Shown: in pieces, positions 1 to 8,551 of the stretch | How positions within the stretch are numbered: the stretch's first letter is position 1 | How the letters are laid out: the number at the start of each line of letters is the position of its first letter | DNA from: Bacillota bacterium | GTDB taxonomy: Bacteria > Bacillota > Clostridia > Tissierellales > Peptoniphilaceae | Assembly (NCBI GenBank): GCA_023442775.1 | Contig: JAEZXH010000018.1 | Location: 248,001-312,000 of the forward strand | Length of the DNA: 64,000 nucleotides | Reading direction: 5' to 3' | The notes under the pieces: model-generated | What the model was told of the DNA's origin: nothing | Databases searched by the model: none | What the model saw: the letters and a program-made list of their open reading frames with translations, nothing else | Translations under genes and position numbers: made by a program

Positions 1-473
1 CGTGGGTTGTTGAGATCAATGCTATCTGCGCGTTTTGGAGAACTCTGTTTTAATCTGAGAACAAGTGGAGCTAGTCCTTCATGAGCTAAAATCTTCTCAC
101 ATTGTTCTCTGAACTCAGGATTGGGAGAAACGCCAAATTGATCGCTCGGATAGAGTAGCGCCTGAAAGTAGAGTCCCGTGCCACCTACATAAATGGGGAC
201 ATTCCCTCTCCGTCGAATCTCTTCTTCCGAGGAAGAGGCAAGCTGACAGTACTCTTGCGCTGAGAATTCCTCATTTGGGTCTAGAATACTCAGGAGATGG
301 TGTGGGACTCCTTGGGTCTCTTCTAGGGTCACCTTCCCTGTTCCGATGTCAAAACCTCGATAGATTTGCATGGAGTCCATGGAGAGAATCTCTCCATTCA
401 CTGTCTTGGCGAGATTGATTCCAAAGTCTGATTTTCCAATGGCGGTAGGACCTACGACAAAGATGCGCTTCAT
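1..473 (-). CDS. miaA: tRNA dimethylallyltransferase, 3' part outside window
   Basis: The gene adds a dimethylallyl group to A37 of tRNAs that read UNN codons, the substrate step for MiaB. The reading frame starts with MKRIFVVGPTAIGKSDFG, a P-loop (GPTAIGKS) typical of MiaA, followed by the MQIYRGFDIGT segment and the VGGTGLYFQALL motif of this family. Only about 157 residues are present; the C-terminal half lies beyond base 1. Its ATG shares one base with the mutL stop (TGATG), so it is translationally coupled to mutL and belongs to the miaB-mutS-mutL-miaA operon. Family membership is clear from the motifs; completeness cannot be judged. Confidence 0.93.
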   Translation of the reverse strand, partial: MKRIFVVGPTAIGKSDFGINLAKTVNGEILSMDSMQIYRGFDIGTGKVTLEETQGVPHHLLSILDPNEEFSAQEYCQLASSSEEEIRRRGNVPIYVGGTGLYFQALLYPSDQFGVSPNPEFREQCEKILAHEGLAPLVLRLKQSSPKRADSIDLNNP

Positions 474-2323
474 CAATGACTCCCGATTCTTAAGAACATT
501 TTCTCAATCTCTTTCTTCTCTATCTCGACGATGACCGGTCGACCATGTGGGCATGTCTGCGGGTGGTCACAGGCAAGGAGAGCTCCTACAAGAGCCTTCA
601 CCTCGAATTCAACGATATGATCCCCTCCCTTGATTGCACTACGACAGGCTTTTCTCATGATGGGATAAAGATGGCGGTCATAGAGCTTCTCCCCTTCCTC
701 AAGGGCCTCGAAGAGGTCTTGGAGAAGGCTCAGTGCAATGGGCTCACCAAAGAAATAGGGAATTTCACGTAGTAAAATCGTCTGCTCTCCGAAGGCGTCG
801 ATTTCAAACCCCAATCGAGAAAACACATCCTTTTGAGATTGTGCTCGCTCTACAACAGCAGGCGTCACGTGAATCGGTTCTGGCTGCAGTAAGATTTGCC
901 TGGTAATCTCCCCTTCTTGAAACTCTTTCAAAAACTTCTCATAGAGGATGCGCTCATGTGCCGCGTGCTGATCCAATAGGAGGAGTTTTTGATCTTCTCC
1001 ATCCTCAAAAAGAAGATAGGTATGAAAGAGGCTTCCAAGATAAAGAGCCCGTTCTAGTACACGATTCCAAAGACTTCGAGGAGAGACGACAGAATCTTCT
1101 AGAGGATGGACTTCTTCTTGAAGACATTGGATGTTCTCCGAATAATGTGTGGGAAGAGGCTCCACTTCTTCGCTTATGTTGTACTCAAATTGTTCTTCTG
1201 CGACAAGAGGAGTGAAGCTCCTCTTCTCTTGCTGCAAGGGTGGAGTTGGCGTAATGGAAGCGTCTTCGAAGACATCAAAGATGGTGACAGGTTGGGGAGA
1301 ATCTTTTTTTTCGCTGCTCTTCCATTTGTAGGCATCGACCCCTTGACTCTCTTCTTCTTGGAAGAGTCGGGTGATGATATCAATCAAGTGGTTTTGATTT
1401 GAGAATTTCACCTCTTGTTTTTGAGGATGGATGTTGACATCGACGAGAACGGGATCAACATCGATGTAGAGGAAAAAGACGGGATGACGATGCAAGGGAA
1501 TTTTTGACTGGTAGAGTTTCTCAATGGCCTGCGTCAGCTCACGATTGCGCACGAGTCTGTGATTGAGGAAGATGGCTTGAGACTTTCTGGTCGAACGATG
1601 AAGGGTGTACTTCCCGAAGAATGCCTGGATACGATAAGAAGCAGAGGTGTATTCTCTTAAAAAGAGTTGTCCTGCCATGTCGCTTCCAAGTACTTGTGCC
1701 AGGTGGTCCTCAAAGCTCTCCGAGGGAAAGACTTCGAAGACACGCTTTTCACCGCGCAAAAGAAGAACACCAATCCCAGGGTATCCTAGGGATAGAGATT
1801 GAACGGTTTCGAGTATCTTCTGAAATTCTACCTGATCAGATTTCAAGAATTTCTTGCGCACGGGAATATTTTCAAAGAGGTCGCGGACAATCATCGTCGT
1901 CCCGATCGGGCTCCCGACGCTTTCACTGGCCACAATACGTCCCTGTTCTACAAGAATCCTGGTTCCAAGTGGCGAGTCTTTGGTGCGCGTAATGACTTCC
2001 ATGGCGCTGACATGGGCGATACTCGCAAGGGCCTCTCCGCGAAACCCTAAGGTGTGAAGGGTGTCGAGGTCTGAGATGTGTTGGATTTTTGAGGTCGTAT
2101 GACGTGTAAAGGCAATGGGGAGATCCTCCTCATCGAAGCCTTCTCCGTCATCAGTGACGCGTATCCATTCCGTAGGATGTTGGACTTGAATCGTGATGTG
2201 GGTTGCGCCAGCGTCTACAGAATTCTCAAAGAGTTCCTTGATGATTGACGCTGGTCGATCGATCATTTCTCCCGCAGCAATCTGGGAGATGGTCACATCA
2301 TCGAGTGCGCGAATTTTACCCAT
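473..2323 (-). CDS. mutL: DNA mismatch repair protein MutL
   Basis: A 616-residue MutL that links MutS mismatch recognition to strand removal. The N-terminal GHKL ATPase is marked by KELFENSVDAG near residue 30 and GFRGEALASI near 95. The C-terminal domain carries the metal-binding endonuclease motif DQHAAHERILYEKF at about residue 451, plus ACRSAIK near 560 and CPHGRPV near 591. These residues are those of nicking MutL proteins of organisms without MutH, so it is predicted to be an active latent endonuclease. Length is normal. The start overlaps the mutS end by 8 bases, giving a mutS-mutL-miaA coupling. Confidence 0.97.
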   Translation of the reverse strand: MGKIRALDDVTISQIAAGEMIDRPASIIKELFENSVDAGATHITIQVQHPTEWIRVTDDGEGFDEEDLPIAFTRHTTSKIQHISDLDTLHTLGFRGEALASIAHVSAMEVITRTKDSPLGTRILVEQGRIVASESVGSPIGTTMIVRDLFENIPVRKKFLKSDQVEFQKILETVQSLSLGYPGIGVLLLRGEKRVFEVFPSESFEDHLAQVLGSDMAGQLFLREYTSASYRIQAFFGKYTLHRSTRKSQAIFLNHRLVRNRELTQAIEKLYQSKIPLHRHPVFFLYIDVDPVLVDVNIHPQKQEVKFSNQNHLIDIITRLFQEEESQGVDAYKWKSSEKKDSPQPVTIFDVFEDASITPTPPLQQEKRSFTPLVAEEQFEYNISEEVEPLPTHYSENIQCLQEEVHPLEDSVVSPRSLWNRVLERALYLGSLFHTYLLFEDGEDQKLLLLDQHAAHERILYEKFLKEFQEGEITRQILLQPEPIHVTPAVVERAQSQKDVFSRLGFEIDAFGEQTILLREIPYFFGEPIALSLLQDLFEALEEGEKLYDRHLYPIMRKACRSAIKGGDHIVEFEVKALVGALLACDHPQTCPHGRPVIVEIEKKEIEKMFLRIGSH

Positions 2324-4916
2324 GAGTTCTCCTTACCAAATCAGTGAGTTCATAGAGAAATTCCTGTGCTTCTCTAGGAGTGAGATCATCGGGAGAGACC
2401 GAAAGTATCTTTCTTACGAGGTCGTGAGAAAACTCTTCATCCTCGTCTTTTCCCCGATAGGAAACCTCTTTCTTCCCTCTAAGAGATGGTTGTGAGTATT
2501 CTTCTTGATTGAGACTGTGAAAAATCTCTTGAGCTCTCTGGACTACATCTTCGCGAACTCCAGCCAGCCTTGCAACTTCAATCCCAAAGGACTCGTTAAC
2601 AGCACCTTCTACAATCTTGTGAAGGAAACGAATCCCGTGAGCTGTTTCTTCCGTAAGAATCGCAAGATTACAGATTTTTTCGGATTCAGCACTGAGGTTT
2701 GTGAGCTGGTGGAAGTGTGTCGCAAAGAGGGTCATAAAGTTCTCTTGACACATTGTTTCGAGAAGAGCCTGAGCGATACTCAAACCGTCGATGGTCCCCG
2801 TTCCACGCCCCACTTCGTCGAGAATGATGAGGCTCTGTTCCGTGGCCTCTTGAAGAATGGTTGCAACTTCGCGCATCTCAACCATGAAGGTGCTCTCCCC
2901 TTCACTGAGATTATCACTTGCACCGATCCGGGTGAAGATACGATCGAAGATTCCCAGTTCTACAGAAGTTGCAGGGACAAAGGTCCCCATATGTGCCATG
3001 AGTACGATGAGAGCACTCTGACGCATGAAAGTAGACTTCCCCGCCATATTGGGGCCCGTGATGATAGAAACACAGGCCTTGTGGGGATCGATTGTCGTAT
3101 CATTGGGAACGAAAATCGTATCTCCCACAAAAGATTCCACCATTGGATGTCTTCCTTCATGAATAGCAAGACCCGGAGAATCCTGAAATTGTGGGCGAAC
3201 GTAGTGACCACGTTTTGCAACGAGACAAAGGCTCAAGAGAACATCAAGTCGTGCAATTTCGGAGGCATTGGTCTGAATGTCGTGAATTGCAAGAAAGATC
3301 TCATTGCGCAAGTCGTCTAAGAGTTCTGACTGCAGGGCCAGGGCTTTTTCCTTGGAGCCAAGGAGCTTTTCCTCTAATTCCTTTAACTCAACTGTGAAAA
3401 ACCTCTCGGAGCCCACGAGGGTTTGTTTTCTGATGTAGTCCTCGGGGACACGGTCCAGTTGAGAATTTGTCACCTCGAGGTAATATCCAAGAATCTTGTT
3501 GAACTTGACCCTGAGGTTTTTGATTCCCGTCCGTTTTTTCTCTCTTTCCTCGAGTTCTAAAAGCCAAGTCTGGCCTGCATTCTTGCCCTCAAAGAGGCGG
3601 TCGAGCTCTGGATGGACTCCCTCTCGAATGAGACGCATCTCCCCAACATTCGCAGGAATCTCCTCGACGAGGGTGGACAAAATTTTGTCAATAAGAGGCC
3701 CCATGGTGGAGATGGTTTGCCCAAGCTCAAAGGTGAGAGGGTTCTTTTCGAGGATCAATCGTTCCCGAATCCTCTCGGATTGCGCCAGACTCTTCCCCAA
3801 TGAGAGCATTTGTCTCGGCGTAATGGACCTCGTGACAATGGGAACACTGAGACGTTCAAGATCAATGATGGATTTAAGGGATGTAGTCAAATCCTCGACG
3901 AGTTTTGAATGTGCTTGAAACATCTCCTGAATGTCTAGGCGCTCTGTAATCTCCTTTTTTGAGCGCAGAGGACGATCGATCCACTGCCGTAAAAGACGAG
4001 AACCCATCGACGTTTGACAATGATCGAGGACTTGAAGAAGAGACCCTTCTCTCTTCCCGGTACCCAAGTTCTCAAAAAGTTCTAAATTTTTCTTCGCAAC
4101 GTCATCGAGCCATAGAAAACTCGTCTCCTCCTCCACTTCAAATGTGTGAATATGTTCCAAACCGCTCATTTGAGTCGTCAGGAGATAACTCAGAAGTTGA
4201 TTTACACCCTTTTTCGGCTGGAAATCTGAGTATGCCTCAAAGAGGTCGTGAAGTTGCCTCCTCGCCTGTTCACAAATTGGCAGTTCGTCAAAAATGAGTT
4301 CCTTATTAGGATGGTAGAGTTCAAGGTATTTTCCAAAACGGAGTTGGACTTGCTCGCAGAAGTCCTTGCGTTGCGCAATCTTTTCGTTGACGAGAATTTG
4401 GTTTGGAAGATTTCGAAGGATTTCCTTCCAAATGATTGACTCGACAGGTTGGGATTGATGAAGACTGTAAAAGTGAAGGCGGAATAGCCCCACGGTGTAG
4501 TCGATAAGACTGATCACCAAAGAGTCACTCTCCTCCCAGATGCCCATGAGATAGTTTTGGCTTCTCGCATCAAGATATTCAGAGTCCGAGAAGGTTCCAG
4601 GGGTGACAACGCGAGTGACAGCTCGTTTCACCAGACCTTTCGCCGACTTTGGGTCCTCAATTTGGTCACAAACTGCGACGTGAAATCCCTTTTGGATCAG
4701 GCGCGCCAGATATTGATCACGGACGTGATAAGGAACACCACACATCGGCGTATCTCCACGATGGGTCAGGGTTAAATCAAGGGCTTGTGCGGCGATTTCT
4801 GCATCTTCGTAGAAGAGCTCATAAAAGTCTCCAAGGCGAAAGAATAAAAGACACCCTGGATGCTGTCTCTTTAATTCTTTGTATTGACGCACCATCGGGG
4901 TGTCTTTTTTACTCAT
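2316..4916 (-). CDS. mutS: DNA mismatch repair protein MutS
   Basis: An 866-residue MutS1 that binds mismatches and small loops. The mismatch-probing Phe-X-Glu is visible in RLGDFYELF near residue 31. The C-terminal ABC-type ATPase has Walker A GPNMAGKST at about residue 621, Walker B LIILDEVGRGT about 75 residues later, and the ATHFH switch. The last 50 residues resemble the dimer/tetramerisation tail. The start codon overlaps the last base of miaB, so it is translated in series with miaB and mutL. Nothing is missing from the family signature. Confidence 0.97.
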   Translation of the reverse strand: MSKKDTPMVRQYKELKRQHPGCLLFFRLGDFYELFYEDAEIAAQALDLTLTHRGDTPMCGVPYHVRDQYLARLIQKGFHVAVCDQIEDPKSAKGLVKRAVTRVVTPGTFSDSEYLDARSQNYLMGIWEESDSLVISLIDYTVGLFRLHFYSLHQSQPVESIIWKEILRNLPNQILVNEKIAQRKDFCEQVQLRFGKYLELYHPNKELIFDELPICEQARRQLHDLFEAYSDFQPKKGVNQLLSYLLTTQMSGLEHIHTFEVEEETSFLWLDDVAKKNLELFENLGTGKREGSLLQVLDHCQTSMGSRLLRQWIDRPLRSKKEITERLDIQEMFQAHSKLVEDLTTSLKSIIDLERLSVPIVTRSITPRQMLSLGKSLAQSERIRERLILEKNPLTFELGQTISTMGPLIDKILSTLVEEIPANVGEMRLIREGVHPELDRLFEGKNAGQTWLLELEEREKKRTGIKNLRVKFNKILGYYLEVTNSQLDRVPEDYIRKQTLVGSERFFTVELKELEEKLLGSKEKALALQSELLDDLRNEIFLAIHDIQTNASEIARLDVLLSLCLVAKRGHYVRPQFQDSPGLAIHEGRHPMVESFVGDTIFVPNDTTIDPHKACVSIITGPNMAGKSTFMRQSALIVLMAHMGTFVPATSVELGIFDRIFTRIGASDNLSEGESTFMVEMREVATILQEATEQSLIILDEVGRGTGTIDGLSIAQALLETMCQENFMTLFATHFHQLTNLSAESEKICNLAILTEETAHGIRFLHKIVEGAVNESFGIEVARLAGVREDVVQRAQEIFHSLNQEEYSQPSLRGKKEVSYRGKDEDEEFSHDLVRKILSVSPDDLTPREAQEFLYELTDLVRRTHG

Positions 4917-6313
4917 CAGCGAGTCTCCTCCATTCTTTCACCTCGGCAAGCGAAGGTATTTGCATCGAGAATACGAACTGGAACAATGGTGCCAATCTCA
5001 GACACATCCCCTGGAACGTGAATGAGGGTAAAGTCTTCGCTTCGACCACTGAGCATGTTGGGATCATTTTTACTTACCCGCTCGAGAAGGACCTTCTCCA
5101 CCTTTCCAATCTTTTCTTCTTTACGACGTCTTTGGATGGGATAGAGAACGTCGGTGAGGCGATTAAAGCGCTCGTGCTTGATTTCTTCGGGAATCTGATC
5201 CTCTGCTGAAGCCGCCTTCGTCCCCTCCCTCGGGGAATAGATAAAGGTAAAGGTGTTGTCGTATTCCACTTCTTCTACAAGGTGAAGAGTCTCTTGAAAA
5301 TCTTCTTCTGTCTCACCGGGAAACCCTACGATAAGGTCTGTGGAAAGAGCGAGGTCTGGGACAAGGCTTCGAAGCTTCTGGACCTTTTGCAGATAATCCT
5401 CCCGCGTATAATGGCGATTCATGGCGCGGAGGATACGGTTGCTCCCGGCCTGAACGGGAAGGTGAAGAAACTTTCCAAGTTTAGGAAGCCGGGAGAAGGC
5501 CTCGATGAGTTCATCGGAGATATCCTTTGGGTGGCTCGTCATGAAACGAATCCGCTCCAAGCCTTCAATCTCGTGGAGGCTCTCCAGAAGTTTTGTAAAG
5601 GTAGGTTGGTCCGGAAGTGTCTTCCCATAAGAATTGACGTTTTGCCCAAGCAAGGTCACCTCACGAGCCCCTTCGGCAACGAGACGTTTGACCTCCAAGA
5701 CGACATCCTCTAAGGGGCGACTGACTTCTCGTCCACGGGTATAGGGAACAATACAGTAGGTGCAGAAATTATTACACCCATACATGATGTTGACGTACCC
5801 ACGGAAAGAATCATGGCGCTTCCCATGAATCATTCCATCCTCACGAGTGGCCTTCTCTTGAATGTCCATGGCTAAGGCATTCGTCTGGAGGTTCTCAAGA
5901 ATGAGTTCAGGCAAAAGTGCGATGTTGTTTGTACCAAAAATAATATCGACGTGAGGGAAGTGTTCAAGGACATGGTTTCGAGATTCTTCGCGCTGCATCA
6001 TACACCCGCACACAGCGATCTTAAAATCTTCGTGACTGCGCTTCATTCCCTTGAGCTCACCGAGTTTCCCGTACACTCGATCCTCGGCACCTTTGCGTAC
6101 GCTGCACGTATTGAGGATGACGAGATTTGCCTCTTCTAAACTCGTGGGCCTATACCCACACTGCTCAAGGACACTTGAAATCTTTTCTGAGTCATGTTCA
6201 TTCATCTGACATCCATAGGTCATCAAGTGATAGCCGAGGCCTTCTCCAGCAATGGCATCATGAAGTTTTGTCACACGAGTAAAGAATACATCTTCTGCGT
6301 AGTGATTATCCAA
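4916..6313 (-). CDS. miaB: tRNA-2-methylthio-N6-dimethylallyladenosine synthase
   Basis: A 465-residue radical-SAM methylthiotransferase that converts i6A37 to ms2i6A37 in tRNA. Cysteines of the N-terminal UPF0004 domain are seen in YGCQMNEHDSEK, NTCSVRKGAEDRVYGK and CGCMMQ; the radical-SAM cluster is YGCNNFCTYCIVPYTRGRE. A TRAM-like segment forms the C-terminus. The start is a TTG placed a few bases after a strong GGAGGAG; no in-frame ATG fits better. First gene of the miaB-mutS-mutL-miaA unit, pairing the MiaA product with the MiaB step. Confidence 0.95.
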   Translation of the reverse strand: MDNHYAEDVFFTRVTKLHDAIAGEGLGYHLMTYGCQMNEHDSEKISSVLEQCGYRPTSLEEANLVILNTCSVRKGAEDRVYGKLGELKGMKRSHEDFKIAVCGCMMQREESRNHVLEHFPHVDIIFGTNNIALLPELILENLQTNALAMDIQEKATREDGMIHGKRHDSFRGYVNIMYGCNNFCTYCIVPYTRGREVSRPLEDVVLEVKRLVAEGAREVTLLGQNVNSYGKTLPDQPTFTKLLESLHEIEGLERIRFMTSHPKDISDELIEAFSRLPKLGKFLHLPVQAGSNRILRAMNRHYTREDYLQKVQKLRSLVPDLALSTDLIVGFPGETEEDFQETLHLVEEVEYDNTFTFIYSPREGTKAASAEDQIPEEIKHERFNRLTDVLYPIQRRRKEEKIGKVEKVLLERVSKNDPNMLSGRSEDFTLIHVPGDVSEIGTIVPVRILDANTFACRGERMEETR

Positions 6314-6339
6314 TCCATCTCCTCCTTTTCGTAAATTCC

Positions 6340-6348
6340 ATTATACCA
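6340..6348 (-). promoter_or_regulatory. Candidate extended -10 promoter of miaB operon
   Basis: On the minus strand TGGTATAAT is an extended -10 element about 27 bases before the miaB start. No good -35 hexamer lies at the usual distance, which is tolerated for TGn extended promoters. It lies between the rubrerythrin terminator and miaB. Confidence 0.6.
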
Positions 6349-6383
6349 CTGAAGTGACAAGACCTAGAACTGAAAAAGAGCAC

Positions 6384-6411
6384 AAAAAAAGAGAACCCGA
6401 AGGTTCTCCTC
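6384..6411 (-). terminator. Terminator of rubrerythrin gene
   Basis: Seven-base stem GAGAACC/GGTTCTC with a tetraloop followed on the minus strand by seven T residues, immediately after the rubrerythrin stop codon. It separates this gene from the miaB operon. Confidence 0.9.
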
Positions 6412-6412
6412 T

Positions 6413-6958
6413 TTAGTAAGCAACAAACGCCTTGCTCTTGGTGTGGCAGATGGGGCATTCTTCTTCGTTCGCATCGAAGGTGATGTAACCGCAGACGGGG
6501 CAAAGAAGAATATTTTCAGCATCGAGGTCCTTGCCTGCGTCGACGCAGTCCTTTGCTTCTTGATAGCGCTTTGCGTGAATCTTTTCAGCTTCCACAGCAT
6601 AACGCATTGCACGGACAGCTTCCTTTTCTTCTTGCATTTCTGCGATGCAGATGTAAGCGGGATACATTTGGGTGAATTCAAATTCTTCCCCGTTGATGCC
6701 ACCTTGGAGGTTTTCAGAAGTGGTACCAATTCCGAAACCAGCCATGGAGGTCACAGCGAAATCGCCTTCATCGTCACGAAGAGCGTTGAAGTGAAGACGA
6801 GCGTGAACTTCTTCAGCAGCGGAAGTGCAGTCGAAGAGACGCTTCACGTTGGGGAAGCCTTCCTTCTTAGCAACATCGCCCCAGATGCGATAGCGCATGT
6901 GGGCTTGGCTTTCACCACCAAAAGCGGAGCGGAGACTATCTTGGGTCATAGCGTTCAT
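6413..6958 (-). CDS. Rubrerythrin
   Basis: A 181-residue peroxide-reducing non-haem iron protein of anaerobes. The N-terminal ferritin-like four-helix domain carries the expected Glu/His ligands (GGESQAHMRY, AAEEVHARLH, EKEAVRAMRYAVEAEKIHAKRY). The C-terminal rubredoxin-like knuckle has CPVCGY near 153 and CPICHT near 167. It is monocistronic, with its own extended -10 upstream and a terminator downstream. The ATG is preceded by GAGGAGGAAATAC. A cobalamin riboswitch lies about 490 bases upstream in the same orientation, but terminators in between make control of this gene doubtful. Confidence 0.95.
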   Translation of the reverse strand: MNAMTQDSLRSAFGGESQAHMRYRIWGDVAKKEGFPNVKRLFDCTSAAEEVHARLHFNALRDDEGDFAVTSMAGFGIGTTSENLQGGINGEEFEFTQMYPAYICIAEMQEEKEAVRAMRYAVEAEKIHAKRYQEAKDCVDAGKDLDAENILLCPVCGYITFDANEEECPICHTKSKAFVAY

Positions 6959-6999
6959 ACGTATTTCCTCCTCTATTTTCAGATTTCAACAACGATATT

Positions 7000-7008
7000 A
7001 TTATAACA
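7000..7008 (-). promoter_or_regulatory. Candidate rubrerythrin promoter (extended -10)
   Basis: TGTTATAAT on the minus strand, about 42 bases before the rubrerythrin ATG, matches an extended -10. The -35 region is poor. It implies that rubrerythrin is transcribed independently of the riboswitch farther upstream. Confidence 0.5.
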
Positions 7009-7257
7009 CCGGACACGCGAATTGGCTACACCCTAAAATTCGTAGACTTTATTTTCTCTTTGGAACGAATAAAGCGGACTTGTTTGCTAGAAATCTCCTG
7101 TCAAGACGTGCTGGAGTCACCACTTGCAGGAATCTGTTCTTTGGAACAAAACTTGCCATCACCTTGATTCTTCTTCTATTCTCTCAATTTAGCGCGAATA
7201 TTTCGCAAAAAGTAGTGGAGGCGACTTCTTCTTGCGTGGAGTTCACTGTAAAGACAT

Positions 7258-7293
7258 AAAAACACCTTCGCATTGCTCCACGAAGGTGTTTTT
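7258..7293. terminator. Bidirectional hairpin AAACACCTTCG/CGAAGGTGTTT
   Basis: A perfect 13-base stem with a ten-base loop, A-rich on one flank and T-rich on the other, so it could stop transcripts in either direction. On the minus strand it lies between the orphan riboswitch and the rubrerythrin promoter. The stretch between it and rubrerythrin (6959-7257) shows no convincing gene. Confidence 0.75.
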
Positions 7294-7322
7294 ACTAGGG
7301 GTAATTAAATATGGTGTGAGAT

Positions 7323-7380
7323 CATTCTCAGTCTCTTCCGATTTATGGGGAGGTAAGTCACATAAATCCCTGAGAATGTG
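7323..7380 (-). other. Long interrupted inverted repeat, possible RNA element
   Basis: CATTCTCAG pairs with CTGAGAATG at the outer ends, and GATTTATG pairs with CATAAATC inside, giving a two-step hairpin with a loop of about 13 bases. It lies just downstream of the riboswitch terminator on the minus strand and encodes no ORF. The edge at 7316-7329 reads TGAGA-TCAT-TCTCA, itself a small palindrome. It could be the structured part of a riboswitch-controlled non-coding RNA or an operator; neither is shown. Confidence 0.35.
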
Positions 7381-7386
7381 AGCAAT

Positions 7387-7411
7387 AAAAAATTCCTCGC
7401 TACAGCGGGAA
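7387..7411 (-). terminator. Terminator of orphan cobalamin riboswitch
   Basis: Stem TTCC-CGC/GCG-A-GGAA with a UGUA loop followed by TTTTTT on the minus strand, about 40 bases after the riboswitch P1 stem. The upstream segments GGGAA and GCTAC could pair with TTCCC and GTAGC of this hairpin, providing a plausible anti-terminator. This is the usual expression platform of a transcription-attenuating riboswitch. Confidence 0.75.
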
Positions 7412-7451
7412 TACACGGGTACATAATAGTAGCATTTCCCACCGAAAGCTT

Positions 7452-7611
7452 AACTTAATGTCACGAGGGAGGTCTCCTGGCTCATGATCAATTTACTCCC
7501 GACGTCTTCCCGTTTTCACAGTGACATGGTGTCGGTTTCATCACACTTACAGTAGCGGGGGCTGCATCAGATTTTCACTGATTTCCCTGTTCCTCAGACA
7601 ACTATTAAGTT
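7452..7611 (-). ncRNA. Cobalamin riboswitch (no obvious target gene)
   Basis: Read on the minus strand, the element opens and closes with an eight-base P1 stem (AACTTAAT at 7604-7611 with ATTAAGTT at 7452-7459). It contains the conserved AGGGAAATC, GATGCAGCCCCCGCTACTG, GTCACTG, CGGGAAG and final GAGCCAGGAGACCT (B12 box) segments. It follows rluD by about 40 bases and is followed by a terminator. No cobalamin biosynthesis or transport gene follows before rubrerythrin. It shares its core with the second riboswitch at 37920-38054 in this window. Confidence 0.93.
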
Positions 7612-7651
7612 ATGGTTTAATCATAGCACTGGCTCTTGAAAAAGACAAGGG

Positions 7652-8551
7652 CTAAAACGATTTTCTTTCCATAAAGTTCAGGAATTTCTCATAACGTTGT
7701 GGAATTGGAATCTCCACTTCTATCCACGCGCGTTTTGTAGGATGAGAAAAACCAATCCTGCGAGCCGTAAGGTATTGGACCTCCTCGTGTTTCAGACTTC
7801 GGCCATAAATCTTATCGCCTACAATCGCGTGGCCTAAACTTGCAAGGTGAACGCGAATTTGATGGGTGCGTCCTGTAAAGATTTCTACGTCGAGAAGGCT
7901 TACCCCTCTCCCCTTTTGCAACACGTGGTATTTCGTATGTGCGTGTTTCCCGTGGGGGACAATGGCCATTTTCTTTCGATGATGAGGGTCTCTTCCGATA
8001 GGAGCAATGATTTCCCCCGCATCTTCGGGATATCCTTCTACGAGGGCCACGTAAGATTTTTTCACAGTCCTCTGTGCGAACTCGCGCTGGAGATTCATGA
8101 GGGCAGAGCTCGTCTTCGCAATGACGAGCAATCCATCGGTTTCCTTATCCAGGCGATGGACGATCCCAGGTCGGTCTTCTCCCCCATCGGTGGGCAAGTC
8201 TCCGAATCGATGCAAAAGCCCGTGGACAAGTGTCGTGGATTCATTTCCTGCACCAGGGTGTACACTGAGAGAAAGTGGCTTATAGACCACAGCAATCTCT
8301 TCATCATCGTAAAGAACATCCAGGGAGAGATCCTGCGGGGCGAGTTGAAGAGACTCTTCTTCACTGTGCTCATAGTAAATGACATCCGCCGTTTTAAGAA
8401 GATAGCCGGCCTTGACGTGTTCGCCGTTCACGGTGACAGAACCATCCTCAATCAGGGCTTTCCATTGACTACGAGAGGGAAAACCTACGTGAGGAAAAAT
8501 CTTATCCAACCGTTGCCCTGCTAATTCTTCGGGAATTGTAAACGAACTCAT
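7652..8551 (-). CDS. rluD: Pseudouridine synthase, RluD family
   Basis: A 299-residue RluA/RluD-type enzyme that isomerises uridines in large-subunit rRNA. An S4 RNA-binding domain occupies about residues 10-75; the catalytic motif HRLDKETDGLLV follows at mid-protein, then GRTHQIRVHLASLGHAIVGD. The ATG overlaps the lspA stop (ATGA), so it is the last gene of the cluster descending from the DUF512 gene. A longer frame upstream exists but lacks an RBS and would run into lspA. Assignment to RluD rather than another RluA paralogue is by neighbourhood with lspA. Confidence 0.9.
   Translation of the reverse strand: MSSFTIPEELAGQRLDKIFPHVGFPSRSQWKALIEDGSVTVNGEHVKAGYLLKTADVIYYEHSEEESLQLAPQDLSLDVLYDDEEIAVVYKPLSLSVHPGAGNESTTLVHGLLHRFGDLPTDGGEDRPGIVHRLDKETDGLLVIAKTSSALMNLQREFAQRTVKKSYVALVEGYPEDAGEIIAPIGRDPHHRKKMAIVPHGKHAHTKYHVLQKGRGVSLLDVEIFTGRTHQIRVHLASLGHAIVGDKIYGRSLKHEEVQYLTARRIGFSHPTKRAWIEVEIPIPQRYEKFLNFMERKSF

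Noticed and set aside
2505..3320. 271-codon open frame on the plus strand
   Set aside because: Antisense to the ATPase part of mutS; no support.
7049..7159. 36-codon minus-strand frame (MASFVPK...) between riboswitch and rubrerythrin
   Set aside because: Weak RBS, overlaps no promoter and has no protein-like signature; two short direct repeats with CTTTGGAAC inside it could explain the pattern. It is not strong enough to be the riboswitch target.
6897..7259. 120-codon plus-strand frame ending at the 7258-7293 hairpin
   Set aside because: A membrane-like segment and a terminator-like hairpin after the stop made it tempting, but it starts inside rubrerythrin in antisense, has no RBS and its composition is not convincing.
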